Origin: Bacteroidota bacterium
GTDB taxonomy: Bacteria > Bacteroidota > Bacteroidia > Chitinophagales > Chitinophagaceae
Reading direction: 5' to 3'
Assembly (NCBI GenBank): GCA_023424015.1
Contig: JAFAEM010000013.1
Coordinates: 1-64,000 of the forward strand
DNA: 64,000 bases
The notes under the pieces were generated by a model, which saw nothing but the letters and a program-made list of their open reading frames with translations, ran no database searches and was not told the origin of the DNA. Of the stretch, positions 52,340 through 61,615 are shown one piece after another; within the stretch, counting starts at the first letter, position 1; each line of letters begins with the position of its first letter. Position numbers and translations under genes: made by a program.

Positions 52340-53290
52340 ATGATGTTCAAAGTCCTTTCCCTGTTTTTCTTGTTACTTACTTATATTTCTGCCAGCGCAC
52401 AGCTTCAGTGGATCAATATGGATTCCGATTTTGGCGATCTGCCCGCTTCTGTACATATTTACAAGTCAAATACGGCCCTTGACGGCAAACCCAATATTGC
52501 CTGGTACCTCGAAGCTGATCTTCGTGACCGTCAACTTGAATTTACAACCGATACCACCCTGCAGCGCCGGTTAACACCGCAACAATTTTATGAAAAGAAC
52601 GACAACCCGCTCGTGGTGGTAAACACTACATTTTTCTCCTTTGCCACCAATCAAAACTTAAATCTCGTTATCAGGGATGGCAGGTTGGTGAGTTATAATA
52701 TCCATTCTATAGCAGGACGTGGAAAAGACACGCTGACTTACATGCACCCCCTTGGCAGCGCTATCGGTATCAATAAAAAGAGAAAAGCAGATGTGAGCTG
52801 GTTATATACAGATTCCACTAAAAAATTTCCGCTGGCCCTTCAATCGCCACAGTCAGCAATCAGGGATTCCAATAACTTTTTCCGGTCATCAGGAGTAAAA
52901 AAATCGGGTGCGAAAAAATGGAAGATGCAAACTGCCGTTGGTGGCGGCCCCGTGCTGGTTCAGGATGGTAAAGTAAAGGTTACGAACGAGGAAGAAAGAA
53001 AATTTTATGGTAAAGCTATAAACGACAAACATCCGCGAACGTCTATCGGCTATACTAAAGACGATAAACTTATTATTTTAATGATCGAAGGACGTAACCC
53101 GGGTGTTGCCGAAGGCGCCAGCCTTACGCAATTGGCAGAGATCTTCACCCAGCTCGGTGCGATGGAAGCTTTGAACCTTGATGGCGGCGGCAGCAGCTGC
53201 CTGCTAGTGAACGGAAAGGAGACGAGCCAACCTTCCGATAAAAAGCAAAGACCTGTGCCCGCGGTGTTGATGATAAAGAAAAAGTCCTGA
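52340..53290 (+). CDS. Phosphodiester glycosidase (NAGPA-like) family protein, exported
   Basis: A 316-residue protein with a signal peptide (SLFFLLLTYISASAQ) and a phosphodiester glycosidase domain. Signatures: VVVNTTFFSFATNQNLNLVI, TAVGGGPVLVQDGKV, HPRTSIGYTKDDKLIILMIE and the C-terminal LGAMEALNLDGGGSSCLLVN. The family includes the human mannose-6-phosphate uncovering enzyme; bacterial relatives act on exported glycans or nucleotide-linked sugars. It is the last gene of the GH18 run and ends at a bidirectional terminator. Confidence 0.9.
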   Translation: MMFKVLSLFFLLLTYISASAQLQWINMDSDFGDLPASVHIYKSNTALDGKPNIAWYLEADLRDRQLEFTTDTTLQRRLTPQQFYEKNDNPLVVVNTTFFSFATNQNLNLVIRDGRLVSYNIHSIAGRGKDTLTYMHPLGSAIGINKKRKADVSWLYTDSTKKFPLALQSPQSAIRDSNNFFRSSGVKKSGAKKWKMQTAVGGGPVLVQDGKVKVTNEEERKFYGKAINDKHPRTSIGYTKDDKLIILMIEGRNPGVAEGASLTQLAEIFTQLGAMEALNLDGGGSSCLLVNGKETSQPSDKKQRPVPAVLMIKKKS

Positions 53291-53335
53291 TAGTGGGGTG
53301 TGTTCGGATGCCCTGAAGATTCTGGTAATACTGAA

Positions 53336-53374
53336 ATAAAAAAGCTGTCCCATTCGGAACAGCTTTTCTTTTTA
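53336..53374. terminator. Bidirectional terminator
   Basis: AAGCTGTCC, loop, GGAACAGCTT with a one-base bulge, A-tract on the left and T-rich tract on the right. It lies between two converging genes (phosphodiester glycosidase, plus; thioredoxin, minus) and can serve both strands. Confidence 0.8.
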
Positions 53375-53388
53375 TTCGTTTGAGAAGC

Positions 53389-53706
53389 TTACAGGTGAGC
53401 TTCGATCTTTTTTACAAAATTGCCTTTTGGCTGTGCACCAACCAGTTTGTCAACCACCTGGCCGCCTTTTATGAAAAGGATAGCAGGGATAGAGGTGATG
53501 CCATAGTTCATGGAAACCTGCGGGTTATTGTCAACGTTTACTTTACCTACGTTCACTTTTCCATCATATTCCTTGGAAAGTTCTTCGATCACCGGTCCGA
53601 TCGCGCGGCAGGGTCCGCACCATTCTGCCCAAAAATCAACCACTGTCAGTTTATCCGAAGCCAGCACATCAGTCTGGAAGTTTGCATCATTGAATTCTTT
53701 TGCCAT
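53389..53706 (-). CDS. trxA: Thioredoxin
   Basis: A 105-residue cytoplasmic thioredoxin; redox-active cysteines C30 and C33 in FWAEWCGPC. Other marks are the buried Asp of VVDFWAE, the KVNVDNNPQVSMNYGITSIP loop with its cis-proline and LFIKGGQVVDKLVG. Normal length, no signal peptide. Monocistronic, with a bidirectional terminator 15 bases downstream. Confidence 0.96.
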   Translation of the reverse strand: MAKEFNDANFQTDVLASDKLTVVDFWAEWCGPCRAIGPVIEELSKEYDGKVNVGKVNVDNNPQVSMNYGITSIPAILFIKGGQVVDKLVGAQPKGNFVKKIEAHL

Positions 53707-53752
53707 TTTATGTATTTTAAGTTTTTAGATTTCGGTATGCAGCCGGGGGGTG

Positions 53753-53760
53753 CAAATTTA
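53753..53760 (-). promoter_or_regulatory. Candidate -7 box for trxA
   Basis: Read on the minus strand TAAATTTG is a full TAnnTTTG match about 47 bases upstream of the trxA ATG. The -33 box is not convincing. The call rests on the -7 element alone. Confidence 0.35.
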
Positions 53761-53880
53761 AGTCCGTATCTATTAACAGGCAGGTATGGCATAAAGTTGT
53801 GTAAAACTTGTCATTTATTGAGCCTCTCGCTTATGCCCTTCTGCCTTTATTGCCGGTCTTTAGATCAAGTGTTAAAAGCT

Positions 53881-56800
53881 TTAAGAATTGGTGATCACCG
53901 CTACATCCACATCCTGTTTTTCCTCAAGAAAATGAATCAGCTCTTCGTTCATTTCGATTCCTCGTCCGGTTGTTAACATGCTGATTTTTAAATCTTTTTT
54001 AGGATCATTTACAATTAATCTTAAAGAGGTATTGCCTGGAAAATTTCTTATATTTTTTTCGATAAACCCGATCATATCCGAATCGATATCACGTGGGTGG
54101 ATCTGAACGCTGACCTGCCTGGTCAGGAGTTTTTTGAGGGTTTCAGCCAGAACCACCTGCTGCACTTTGAATTCAAATTCAGACTGGTTGTACCGTTGTT
54201 TGAAATAGCCGGTGATGCATACAGAAGCGCCCGGTTGAAGATATGGCGATAGCCTAAGGTAATCCTCGCTAAACAATACGAATTCGGTCTTGCCTGAAAA
54301 ATCCTCGACAATATAGCTTCCGTACTTATTACCCGATTTTTGGGCAACCCGGTGTTGGGCACCAGTAACCAGCGCGATGATTCGAAACATTCTCCCCGGA
54401 TTCGACTGCAGCTTGATCGATTCTCGAAACTCATTGAAATCAGCAATATTGGTGATGCCATAGTGTTTCATTTCAAACCGGTAATGATCCAAGGGGTGCC
54501 CACTCAGGAACATACCTGTGACTTCCTTTTCATTTTCCAGCTGTATTACCAGGGGCCAGGGAGCACAGTCAGGCAGGCGGGGAGGGGGTATTTCCATACT
54601 TACGGGAAGGTCTCCAAAAAGCGTATTGGCGGTATTGGCATTTTGGGAGGAGATGATCTGTCCATATTTGATTATCCTCTCAAGCCCGTTGGCAGTCTCA
54701 CCTTCCGGCACACAGAAATATTGTGCGCGATGATGTTGTGTAAAACAATCGAAACCGCCCGCATAAGCCAGGCTTTCCAGGGTCTTTTTATTTACCGTGC
54801 GCTGGTTGATCCTTTTAATGAAATTGAATATATCGCTATATGGACCACCTTTTTTTCGCTCGGCGATGATACTCTCCACCGCAGCCTCACCTACACCTTT
54901 AAGTCCACCCAGGCCAAACCGGATCTCACCGGACCTGTTCACGGCGAAGCCTTTAAGTGATTCATTAATATCAGGCCCTAACACTTTCAGGCCCATCCTC
55001 TTACACTCTTCCATGAAGAAGGTGATCTTGTCAATACTACCGGCGTTGTTAAGTACCGCAGCCATATATTCAGCCGGGTAATGCGCTTTTAAATAAGCCG
55101 TTTGATAAGCTACAAATGCATAACAGGTTGAATGCGACTTATTGAAAGCGTACTGGGCAAACGCCTCCCAGTCGGACCAGATCTTTTCCAGGGTTTCCGC
55201 CGGCAATGAGCGTGCCGTGGCGCCTTCGATAAACTGTGCTTTCATTTTATCCAGCACCGCTTTCTGCTTTTTCCCCATGGCTTTGCGCAGTACATCAGCG
55301 TCACCTTTACTAAAGCCAGCCAGTTTTTGCGCAAGCAACATCACCTGCTCCTGGTATACAGTGATACCGTATGTTTCTTCCAGGTATTCCCGCATTTCAG
55401 GCAGGTCGTATGTGATTGGCTCCCGACCATGTTTACGGTCTACATAATTGGGGATATAAGCCATAGGACCCGGTCGGTATAATGCGTTCATCGCAATCAG
55501 GTCACCAAACTTATCCGGCTTCAGTTCCCGCAGGTATTTCTGCATACCGGCACTTTCAAACTGGAAAGTGCCCACAGTTGCAGCCTGCTGGTAAAGTTCG
55601 AAGGTCTTCTGATCATCCAGCGGGATATTGTCAATATCGATATCGATACCATGATTCTGTTTAATAAGCACTAACGCGTTTTTAATGATCGTCAGCGTTT
55701 TCAAACCCAGGAAGTCCATCTTGATAACCCCGGCTTCTTCGATCACATTTCCTTCGATTTGGGTAACCCATAACGGTGAGTCTTTGGCTACGGCCACCGG
55801 GATCAGTTCGGTCAGATCTTTTGGCGCGATGATGATCCCCGCTGCATGGATACCGGTATTCCTCACCGAACCTTCCAGTCTTTCCGCTTCATGCAATACT
55901 TTGCTCAGCAGCGTATCTTCCTGGTTGTATATATCACGGATCTTTTTTACATTTTCGAGATCATCGCCACCAAATCCTTCTTTTTCCTCGAGTGATTTTT
56001 CACCGTCCTTCGCTTTCAAAGGCGCGTGTAACACCCTTTTCAATTCTACACCGGGTCGCTCCGGCACCAATTTGGCGAGTGCATTCGATTCGGGCAATGG
56101 CAGGTCCATCACTCTGGCCACATCCTTAATGCTCGATTTGGCCGCCATCGTGCCATAGGTGATGATCTGTGCTACCTGGTTCTTGCCATATTTATCAACT
56201 ACATAATCGATCACTTTTTGCCGGCCCTCATCATCAAAATCCGTATCAATATCAGGCATCGACTTTCGGTCGGGATTTAAAAACCGCTCAAACAGCAGGT
56301 TGTATTTGATCGGGTCGATATTGGTAATACCGGTACAATAGGCCACAACCGAACCCGCGGCCGAACCCCGCCCCGGGCCTATAAATACACCGATCTCGCG
56401 GCCAGCCCTGATAAAATCACTAACGATCAGGAAGTACCCCGCAAAACCCATGGTCTTTATCGTGAACAATTCGAATCGTATGCGTTCATCGATCTCGGGT
56501 GTGATCTCGGCATAACGTTTTTTTGCGCCCTCCCAGGTAATATGCTCGAGATATTCATCCTGGGTTGAAAATTCTTTTGGTACCTGGAAAAACGGAAGTA
56601 GAATATCCCTTTTCAGGTTGAGAATATCAATTTTATCAACGATCTCGTTGGTATTGTCAATCGCCTGCGGAATATCATGAAACACACGGGTCATTTCTTC
56701 CGTGGTCTTGAAATAAAATTGATCATTGGGAAAAGCAAACCTTTTGCCTTTGATATTGATGTCATCATCTGCAAAGTCACGAAGGGCAGGAGTGGTGATC

Positions 56801-57507
56801 TTTTCACCTGTATTGATACAAAGTAAAATATCATGTGCATTGAAGTCGCTTTGCTCAACGTAATGCGAATCATTGCTCGCGATCACTTTTACATTGTACT
56901 TCTTCGCAAACTTTAATAGTATTTCATTTACCCGGTCCTGTTCGGGCATGCCATGTCTTTGCAATTCCACATAAAAATCTTCCTGGAAAATATTCAGCCA
57001 CCACTTGAATTCGTTCTCGCCTTCTTCTTCTCCTTTTCTCAGGATAGCCTGTGGCACCGAAGCACCCAGGCAACAGGTGGTCGCGATCAGGCCTTCATGG
57101 TATTGCAGAATAAGTTCTTTATCGATCCGCGGATATTTGCTGTACATACCCTCGATAAATCCAAGTGAAGTAAGCTTTACGAGGTTGCGGTACCCCAGGT
57201 CATTCTTTGCCAGCAGGATCTGGTGATGTCGCACATCCTTTTGCTCTTTGGTAAAGGTTTTCTGATGTCGGTTGACGGTGATATAAAATTCGCAACCTAC
57301 CACCGGCTTTACTTTCAATTTGCCATTTTCATCTTTATGCTTATACGCTTCCGCTACAAATTCAAAGGCGCCAAACATATTGCCATGATCGCTGATCGCC
57401 AGTGCTGGCATGCCATCCTTTATCGCTTTCTTATAAAGATTTTGTATCGATGCAGCGCCGTCGAGCAGGGAGAACTGGGTGTGGACGTGTAAATGTGAGA
57501 ACTTCAT
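53881..57507 (-). CDS. dnaE: DNA polymerase III alpha subunit
   Basis: A 1208-residue replicative polymerase (DnaE1 type). Order of parts: PHP domain (about 1-280; FSHLHVHTQFSLLDGAASI and ALAISDHGNMFGAFEF), the polymerase core with catalytic carboxylates in PDIDTDF (D419, D421, D423), fingers/thumb, tandem helix-hairpin-helix (around ESLAYAGGFDCF), an OB-fold domain (about 995-1090; VTGMFLSGHPLDHYRF then FRIIALVTGAQHR) and a C-terminal tail. ATG at 57507 is chosen over a GTG two codons earlier. Slightly longer than E. coli DnaE (1160). Monocistronic. Confidence 0.96.
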   Translation of the reverse strand: MKFSHLHVHTQFSLLDGAASIQNLYKKAIKDGMPALAISDHGNMFGAFEFVAEAYKHKDENGKLKVKPVVGCEFYITVNRHQKTFTKEQKDVRHHQILLAKNDLGYRNLVKLTSLGFIEGMYSKYPRIDKELILQYHEGLIATTCCLGASVPQAILRKGEEEGENEFKWWLNIFQEDFYVELQRHGMPEQDRVNEILLKFAKKYNVKVIASNDSHYVEQSDFNAHDILLCINTGEKITTPALRDFADDDINIKGKRFAFPNDQFYFKTTEEMTRVFHDIPQAIDNTNEIVDKIDILNLKRDILLPFFQVPKEFSTQDEYLEHITWEGAKKRYAEITPEIDERIRFELFTIKTMGFAGYFLIVSDFIRAGREIGVFIGPGRGSAAGSVVAYCTGITNIDPIKYNLLFERFLNPDRKSMPDIDTDFDDEGRQKVIDYVVDKYGKNQVAQIITYGTMAAKSSIKDVARVMDLPLPESNALAKLVPERPGVELKRVLHAPLKAKDGEKSLEEKEGFGGDDLENVKKIRDIYNQEDTLLSKVLHEAERLEGSVRNTGIHAAGIIIAPKDLTELIPVAVAKDSPLWVTQIEGNVIEEAGVIKMDFLGLKTLTIIKNALVLIKQNHGIDIDIDNIPLDDQKTFELYQQAATVGTFQFESAGMQKYLRELKPDKFGDLIAMNALYRPGPMAYIPNYVDRKHGREPITYDLPEMREYLEETYGITVYQEQVMLLAQKLAGFSKGDADVLRKAMGKKQKAVLDKMKAQFIEGATARSLPAETLEKIWSDWEAFAQYAFNKSHSTCYAFVAYQTAYLKAHYPAEYMAAVLNNAGSIDKITFFMEECKRMGLKVLGPDINESLKGFAVNRSGEIRFGLGGLKGVGEAAVESIIAERKKGGPYSDIFNFIKRINQRTVNKKTLESLAYAGGFDCFTQHHRAQYFCVPEGETANGLERIIKYGQIISSQNANTANTLFGDLPVSMEIPPPRLPDCAPWPLVIQLENEKEVTGMFLSGHPLDHYRFEMKHYGITNIADFNEFRESIKLQSNPGRMFRIIALVTGAQHRVAQKSGNKYGSYIVEDFSGKTEFVLFSEDYLRLSPYLQPGASVCITGYFKQRYNQSEFEFKVQQVVLAETLKKLLTRQVSVQIHPRDIDSDMIGFIEKNIRNFPGNTSLRLIVNDPKKDLKISMLTTGRGIEMNEELIHFLEEKQDVDVAVITNS

Positions 57508-57680
57508 GGTCACAATATCAAAAATGAAAATTCAGGGACTCAAAACCGGAAACTACAATATCTTTTCGTCTTTTTGCCTGGCGGCTCAATTCAAAGCAAA
57601 TCATGCAGCAAATTTCCGGATTCTTTAGGGAAAACGGGGTTTGAATTTTCTACATCTTGTTGACAGGGGACTGGGGGATC

Positions 57681-58916
57681 TTATTTTTTGTTGAAACTAA
57701 AAATACTGATCGATCCGCGGTTGTAACTGCATACCCATGCTTCCAGCCTGTCATCGTTTTCAAAAATATCCACACCGATAGGGTGACCTTTGCAGGAAAG
57801 GGAGACTACTTTTTCAAAGCCCTGGTCCTTTATCTTGAAAACCTGCACAGTATCGCTGCTATAACAGGTGACAAATAAGAATTTTTGATTTTTTGACAAC
57901 ATGATCGTTCTCGGCTGCGCGGCTGTCTTGGTGCTGAATAATGTTTTACCTGTATTCGCATCCAGGCAGGCAACGCGGCCCAGCCGGTTGTAAGATACAA
58001 ATATATGATTGGCCGTATCCATCACGATATGCCTGGGGTTGGATGCTACTTCAATTGTTTTTTCTTTCATCCACACGGAATGATTGATGACATCAATGCT
58101 CGATCCGCCCATGATCGCCACAAAAGACCTGTTATTTTTATCATCAACCGCAATCCCTCGCGGGATGGAAGGCACCGTCACACGGGCTACGGATCTTGCA
58201 AATGGATATTCCGAAAGATTAGTTTCAAGAACACTCACATTGTAAGAATGCCAGTTGCTTACCAGCAAATGCCTGCTATCACTGGTGCGGGAAACGATCT
58301 TGGGTGTTTTCCCGGTTTTGATGAGCGGAATATAAAACGAATCAGTAACCTTACCGTCAGGATAAGACACAATTACTTTCTTATCCTGTTCCTTCACAGG
58401 CAGACTAAGATTAGCTTTTAGAGTATCCACTCTGATCGGAACAATACCCGCCGCGTTATGGAGCGATACCCACAATATCCGGTCATCATGACTCAGGCAG
58501 GCTTCTACCGGTTTTTCCTCGAAAGAGGGGATGGGCTCATCTTTTTGATAATCCCAGCCGGTAGCGGCTGTTGGCGTGAATTTAAACTCCCTCGTAATCT
58601 TACGTGTGGGCTGATCAAACTCGTAGATGCTCATGCCTTCCAGGTTCATCGCATAAAGACGAGTGCCCTTGCTGTTGAACAAGACTGATTTTGTACCTGG
58701 TGCAGCTTTCAACACTTCTACAGTATCATAAACAATTGAGTTGTATTCTTTTTTAGTGGCTGAAACCTGCGTTTGGTCACTATCGGGCTTATTCCTTTCA
58801 CTTTTCATGGGTAACTCAGGTACAGGTGCAGTACGATCTTTTGTAGTACTGGCAGTTGATATGTTGCAGGAGACAAACAGCATATACAAAGAGAGGAGGT
58901 GGAGAAGGTTTCGCAT
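57681..58916 (-). CDS. YncE-like beta-propeller lipoprotein
   Basis: A 411-residue lipoprotein (lipobox MLFVSC, C17) with a seven-bladed propeller of YVTN/YncE type: repeated units such as KSVLFNSKGTRLYAMNLEGM, RGIAVDDKNNRSFVAIMGGS, RHIVMDTANHIFVSYNRLGR and RTIMLSKNQKFLFVTCYSSD. Such proteins are scaffold or binding proteins in the periplasm or at the surface; no catalytic motif is seen. Monocistronic, between dnaE and the NlpC/P60 gene (divergent). Confidence 0.85.
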   Translation of the reverse strand: MRNLLHLLSLYMLFVSCNISTASTTKDRTAPVPELPMKSERNKPDSDQTQVSATKKEYNSIVYDTVEVLKAAPGTKSVLFNSKGTRLYAMNLEGMSIYEFDQPTRKITREFKFTPTAATGWDYQKDEPIPSFEEKPVEACLSHDDRILWVSLHNAAGIVPIRVDTLKANLSLPVKEQDKKVIVSYPDGKVTDSFYIPLIKTGKTPKIVSRTSDSRHLLVSNWHSYNVSVLETNLSEYPFARSVARVTVPSIPRGIAVDDKNNRSFVAIMGGSSIDVINHSVWMKEKTIEVASNPRHIVMDTANHIFVSYNRLGRVACLDANTGKTLFSTKTAAQPRTIMLSKNQKFLFVTCYSSDTVQVFKIKDQGFEKVVSLSCKGHPIGVDIFENDDRLEAWVCSYNRGSISIFSFNKK

Positions 58917-59069
58917 CTTGGCTTTAAATTATACAAATATTTCATTTGAGGGATAAAATGTAGCAGGTATTCAGAAATTATCGTACATTATCAGGCAAAT
59001 CGGCTATTTTATACAATTTTGAATGTGAAAAAGCGTTAGGGAAAATCTGATTTTACCTATTTTTAGTTA

Positions 59070-59077
59070 TATTTTTG
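59070..59077 (+). promoter_or_regulatory. Candidate -7 box of the NlpC/P60 gene
   Basis: TATTTTTG is a full TAnnTTTG match about 57 bases before the ATG at 59134. It is followed at once by a small hairpin, GCCTG TCAGT CAGGC (59081-59095), in the leader. No good -33 box is visible. Confidence 0.35.
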
Positions 59078-59133
59078 CCCGCCTGTCAGTCAGGCAGGAT
59101 TTTTGAACCTTGCGAAAAATTAAGAGAGTGCCA

Positions 59134-59865
59134 ATGTTTAAAAAGATCGTTCCGGCTATAGCAATTGTCGCTACTATGGCAAGCTGCACTAGCATGAAAC
59201 CCATGAATTCCAACTTTAACAGGCCGGCTTCTACTTCGCGTGAGGTCGCTAAAGCAGTACCTGCAACTGACAATAATTCTGTTAAATTCCTCGATGATAT
59301 CGCTGTTGAACCAGCTGGGTCTGTAAATACGGTGAGAACAGCATCTGTCAAGTCCACCACCGGCAAACAGTCTGGTACGGTCAATAATTATCTGTCCCGC
59401 ACAGCATCAGTTGAAAAAGCATCTGATCTTCAGTTGAAATACGCGATCTTGTTAAATACCGAGGTAGAATTATTGCAGGATAATGTGCTGCTTGAACATG
59501 TGGATGAATGGTATGGCACCCGTTATCGTTATGGTGGCAGTACAAAAAGTGGTATTGACTGCTCGGCATTCGTTCAGGCTGTTTATCTTTCTGCCTTTGC
59601 GGTTAGCCTTCCCCGGACAGCAAGGGATCAATATAGAAGTTCCCGCATAATTTCCGCTACCGAAGTAAAACCCGGCGACCTGGTGTTTTTTAATACCACT
59701 GGTGGAATATCACATGTAGGTATTTATCTGCAGAATAATAAATTCGCTCATGCGTCCACATCACAGGGTGTAACGGTTAGCGATATGTTTGATCCTTATT
59801 ATCTCAAGCGTTTTATTGGGATCGGTCGCATCGAAAAACCAGGCGCAAAAATCTCGGTCAAGTAG
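59134..59865 (+). CDS. NlpC/P60 family cell-wall peptidase, lipoprotein
   Basis: A 243-residue lipoprotein (lipobox TMASC, C18), a long low-complexity linker (about 25-115), then a C40 papain-like domain (about 120-243). Catalytic residues: Cys in GIDCSAFVQAVYL, His in GGISHVGIYLQNN and a polar third residue in KFAHASTSQGV. It probably cuts D-Glu-(meso)DAP bonds in peptidoglycan. The ATG at 59134 is used because the start 8 codons upstream is a TTG. Probably monocistronic. Confidence 0.92.
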   Translation: MFKKIVPAIAIVATMASCTSMKPMNSNFNRPASTSREVAKAVPATDNNSVKFLDDIAVEPAGSVNTVRTASVKSTTGKQSGTVNNYLSRTASVEKASDLQLKYAILLNTEVELLQDNVLLEHVDEWYGTRYRYGGSTKSGIDCSAFVQAVYLSAFAVSLPRTARDQYRSSRIISATEVKPGDLVFFNTTGGISHVGIYLQNNKFAHASTSQGVTVSDMFDPYYLKRFIGIGRIEKPGAKISVK

Positions 59866-59962
59866 CTTCCATTTTATTTCTTTAATCTGCGTATTCCATT
59901 CTAAGTACTGGGAGGGATTCGTTTTGTAATTAATCTCCGTGTTCTGTGTGATTCCCCTGTGT

Positions 59963-60018
59963 ACTTCGTGTCCTATTTTGGTCACGAAGGTCACGAAGTG
60001 CACACGAAGGTCACGAAG
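59963..60018. repeat. Short direct and inverted repeats (GTCACGAAG)
   Basis: Two direct GGTCACGAAG units at 59979-59997 and another with CACACGAAGGTCACGAAG up to 60018, plus the inverted ACTTCGTG near 59962-59969. This is a low-complexity intergenic repeat between two converging genes, of a type seen as dispersed repeats in Bacteroidota. It resembles the CACGAATT-type sub-repeats at the left edge only loosely. Confidence 0.5.
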
Positions 60019-60031
60019 AGCTGAAAAGAAA

Positions 60032-61534
60032 TTACCTCCGGATAAGCCTGTTTTTGATAGATGTAAGTACCGGTACTATGTCAGGTGAAAGCCGGAAGCC
60101 GATCACGATCCCACCATAAAGTAATACAAATAAAGCACTGCGCCAGAATAGTCCCCACAGGCCATGGACATTCAGAAAAAGAAAATAACAAATTCCATAA
60201 CTGAGCGCTGCGGCTAATACGATATAAATGGAGTTGCGGGTGAAGGGAAATAACCTGTATTTTCTCCACAGAAAAGAAATACGGATGATATTATAAACTG
60301 CAATCGCGATAAGATTGGCCAACGCCGGCCCTGTCATATCAAACATTTTTGCGAATATATAAGTGAGCGGCAACATGAGTATAAGCAGGATCACCCCGCT
60401 GATGAGCTCAAACCTCCAGGCCGTGGATGTAGCTATGATCTGCGCGTTTACACCAGTACCCAGGTCGATGACCATACTCAAACCGAGAAATATAAATGCT
60501 GGGAATCCCAGCAGGTAAATTTCTTTCAGCCCAAACGTCGTGACGGCTTCTTTATAGTTGAGGGCTATCAACAGAAAGATCCCACAGGAGAAGATCAACA
60601 GGTTGATCGAAGATCGTTGATAGATCTTTTGAAGTAAGTCACGGTTTTTGTCTTTCCAGGCTTTCGAAAGATGCGGGATCGATACTGCGATCAGGCTTCG
60701 TTGCGGTGCCTGGATCACACTTGTCATCAGTGTGGCAATGCCAAAGATCCCCGCCTTATCAATGCCATTGGGCAATACCGAAGCAATAACGATCGTATCA
60801 AAAGCCCTTGATAGAGTAAAAATGATTACCCCGGAATAGACGAATGCGCAGAGGGTGATGATCTTTTTGAAATATCGCCTTGTTACTTTACTAACCTTGA
60901 ATGTGAAATGGATCTTATTAGTAAAAAACAGGTATCCCAACAGGAACACCACCACGACCGGGTAGCCAAAGGAATACAACCTGATAAAAAGGCTGAAGTC
61001 CTCAATCACGTTCATGATAAAAAGAACAATCAGCACGGTGGTCAGTAACCGCCACAACACTTCTCTTGCAAAACTGGCCAGAACGGGTTTCCCAAGTCCC
61101 CATGTATAAGCTTCCATTATTGAAAGGAAGCTCAGGCCAAGTCCCATCGGGAATATCCAGTAATAGTAAGTCACCAATTGAGGTGAGTTGGCACTGTATT
61201 TCCGGATCACCAGGTCCTTAAAGAACCAGCCTGCCAGCATCACCAGTAAGAATCCTACCAGCCCAACAAGCAGGGCCCAGGTGAGCATATCATTTTTACG
61301 TGGCGGAAGGTTGTCATTATAGTACGGATAGAATTTAAAGATGTAGGAAGGCATCGCGAGATTGGAGAACGCCATCATCAACAACGCAATCGGCATAAAA
61401 ATGCTGATAAGCCCGTAGTCAGAAGCCGTAAACAATCCTTCCTTTGTAAAGAAATAGGTATTCAGCAGGCCAATGGCAAAGCCGATGTAAATGACGATCG
61501 AAGAAATAATGCTTTGCCTCCTGATGCTGCTCAT
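60032..61534 (-). CDS. Polysaccharide biosynthesis flippase (MATE/Wzx-like)
   Basis: A 500-residue multispan membrane protein of the MOP exporter superfamily, Wzx/RfbX-like, with 12-14 hydrophobic helices. Opening RRQSIISSIVIYIGFAIGLL and TYFFTKEGLFTASDYGLISI are typical of oligosaccharide flippases. It would flip lipid-linked glycan units across the inner membrane. The ATG at 61534 is preferred to an upstream start at 61609 that adds a non-hydrophobic stretch. It lies 80 bases from the M1 peptidase gene on the same strand. No glycosyltransferase cluster is next to it. Confidence 0.87.
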   Translation of the reverse strand: MSSIRRQSIISSIVIYIGFAIGLLNTYFFTKEGLFTASDYGLISIFMPIALLMMAFSNLAMPSYIFKFYPYYNDNLPPRKNDMLTWALLVGLVGFLLVMLAGWFFKDLVIRKYSANSPQLVTYYYWIFPMGLGLSFLSIMEAYTWGLGKPVLASFAREVLWRLLTTVLIVLFIMNVIEDFSLFIRLYSFGYPVVVVFLLGYLFFTNKIHFTFKVSKVTRRYFKKIITLCAFVYSGVIIFTLSRAFDTIVIASVLPNGIDKAGIFGIATLMTSVIQAPQRSLIAVSIPHLSKAWKDKNRDLLQKIYQRSSINLLIFSCGIFLLIALNYKEAVTTFGLKEIYLLGFPAFIFLGLSMVIDLGTGVNAQIIATSTAWRFELISGVILLILMLPLTYIFAKMFDMTGPALANLIAIAVYNIIRISFLWRKYRLFPFTRNSIYIVLAAALSYGICYFLFLNVHGLWGLFWRSALFVLLYGGIVIGFRLSPDIVPVLTSIKNRLIRR

Positions 61535-61615
61535 GTCGTAAAGATAAGTGCTGGGGGTGATGAGAATATTGATTGAGGGTTGAAAATTGAAATTTTCAAT
61601 GCCAGGCATTTAATT

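Noticed and set aside
61535..61609. Longer N-terminus for the flippase
   Set aside because: The extra 25 residues are not hydrophobic or conserved, and the ATG at 61534 lies right before the first basic residues and helix.
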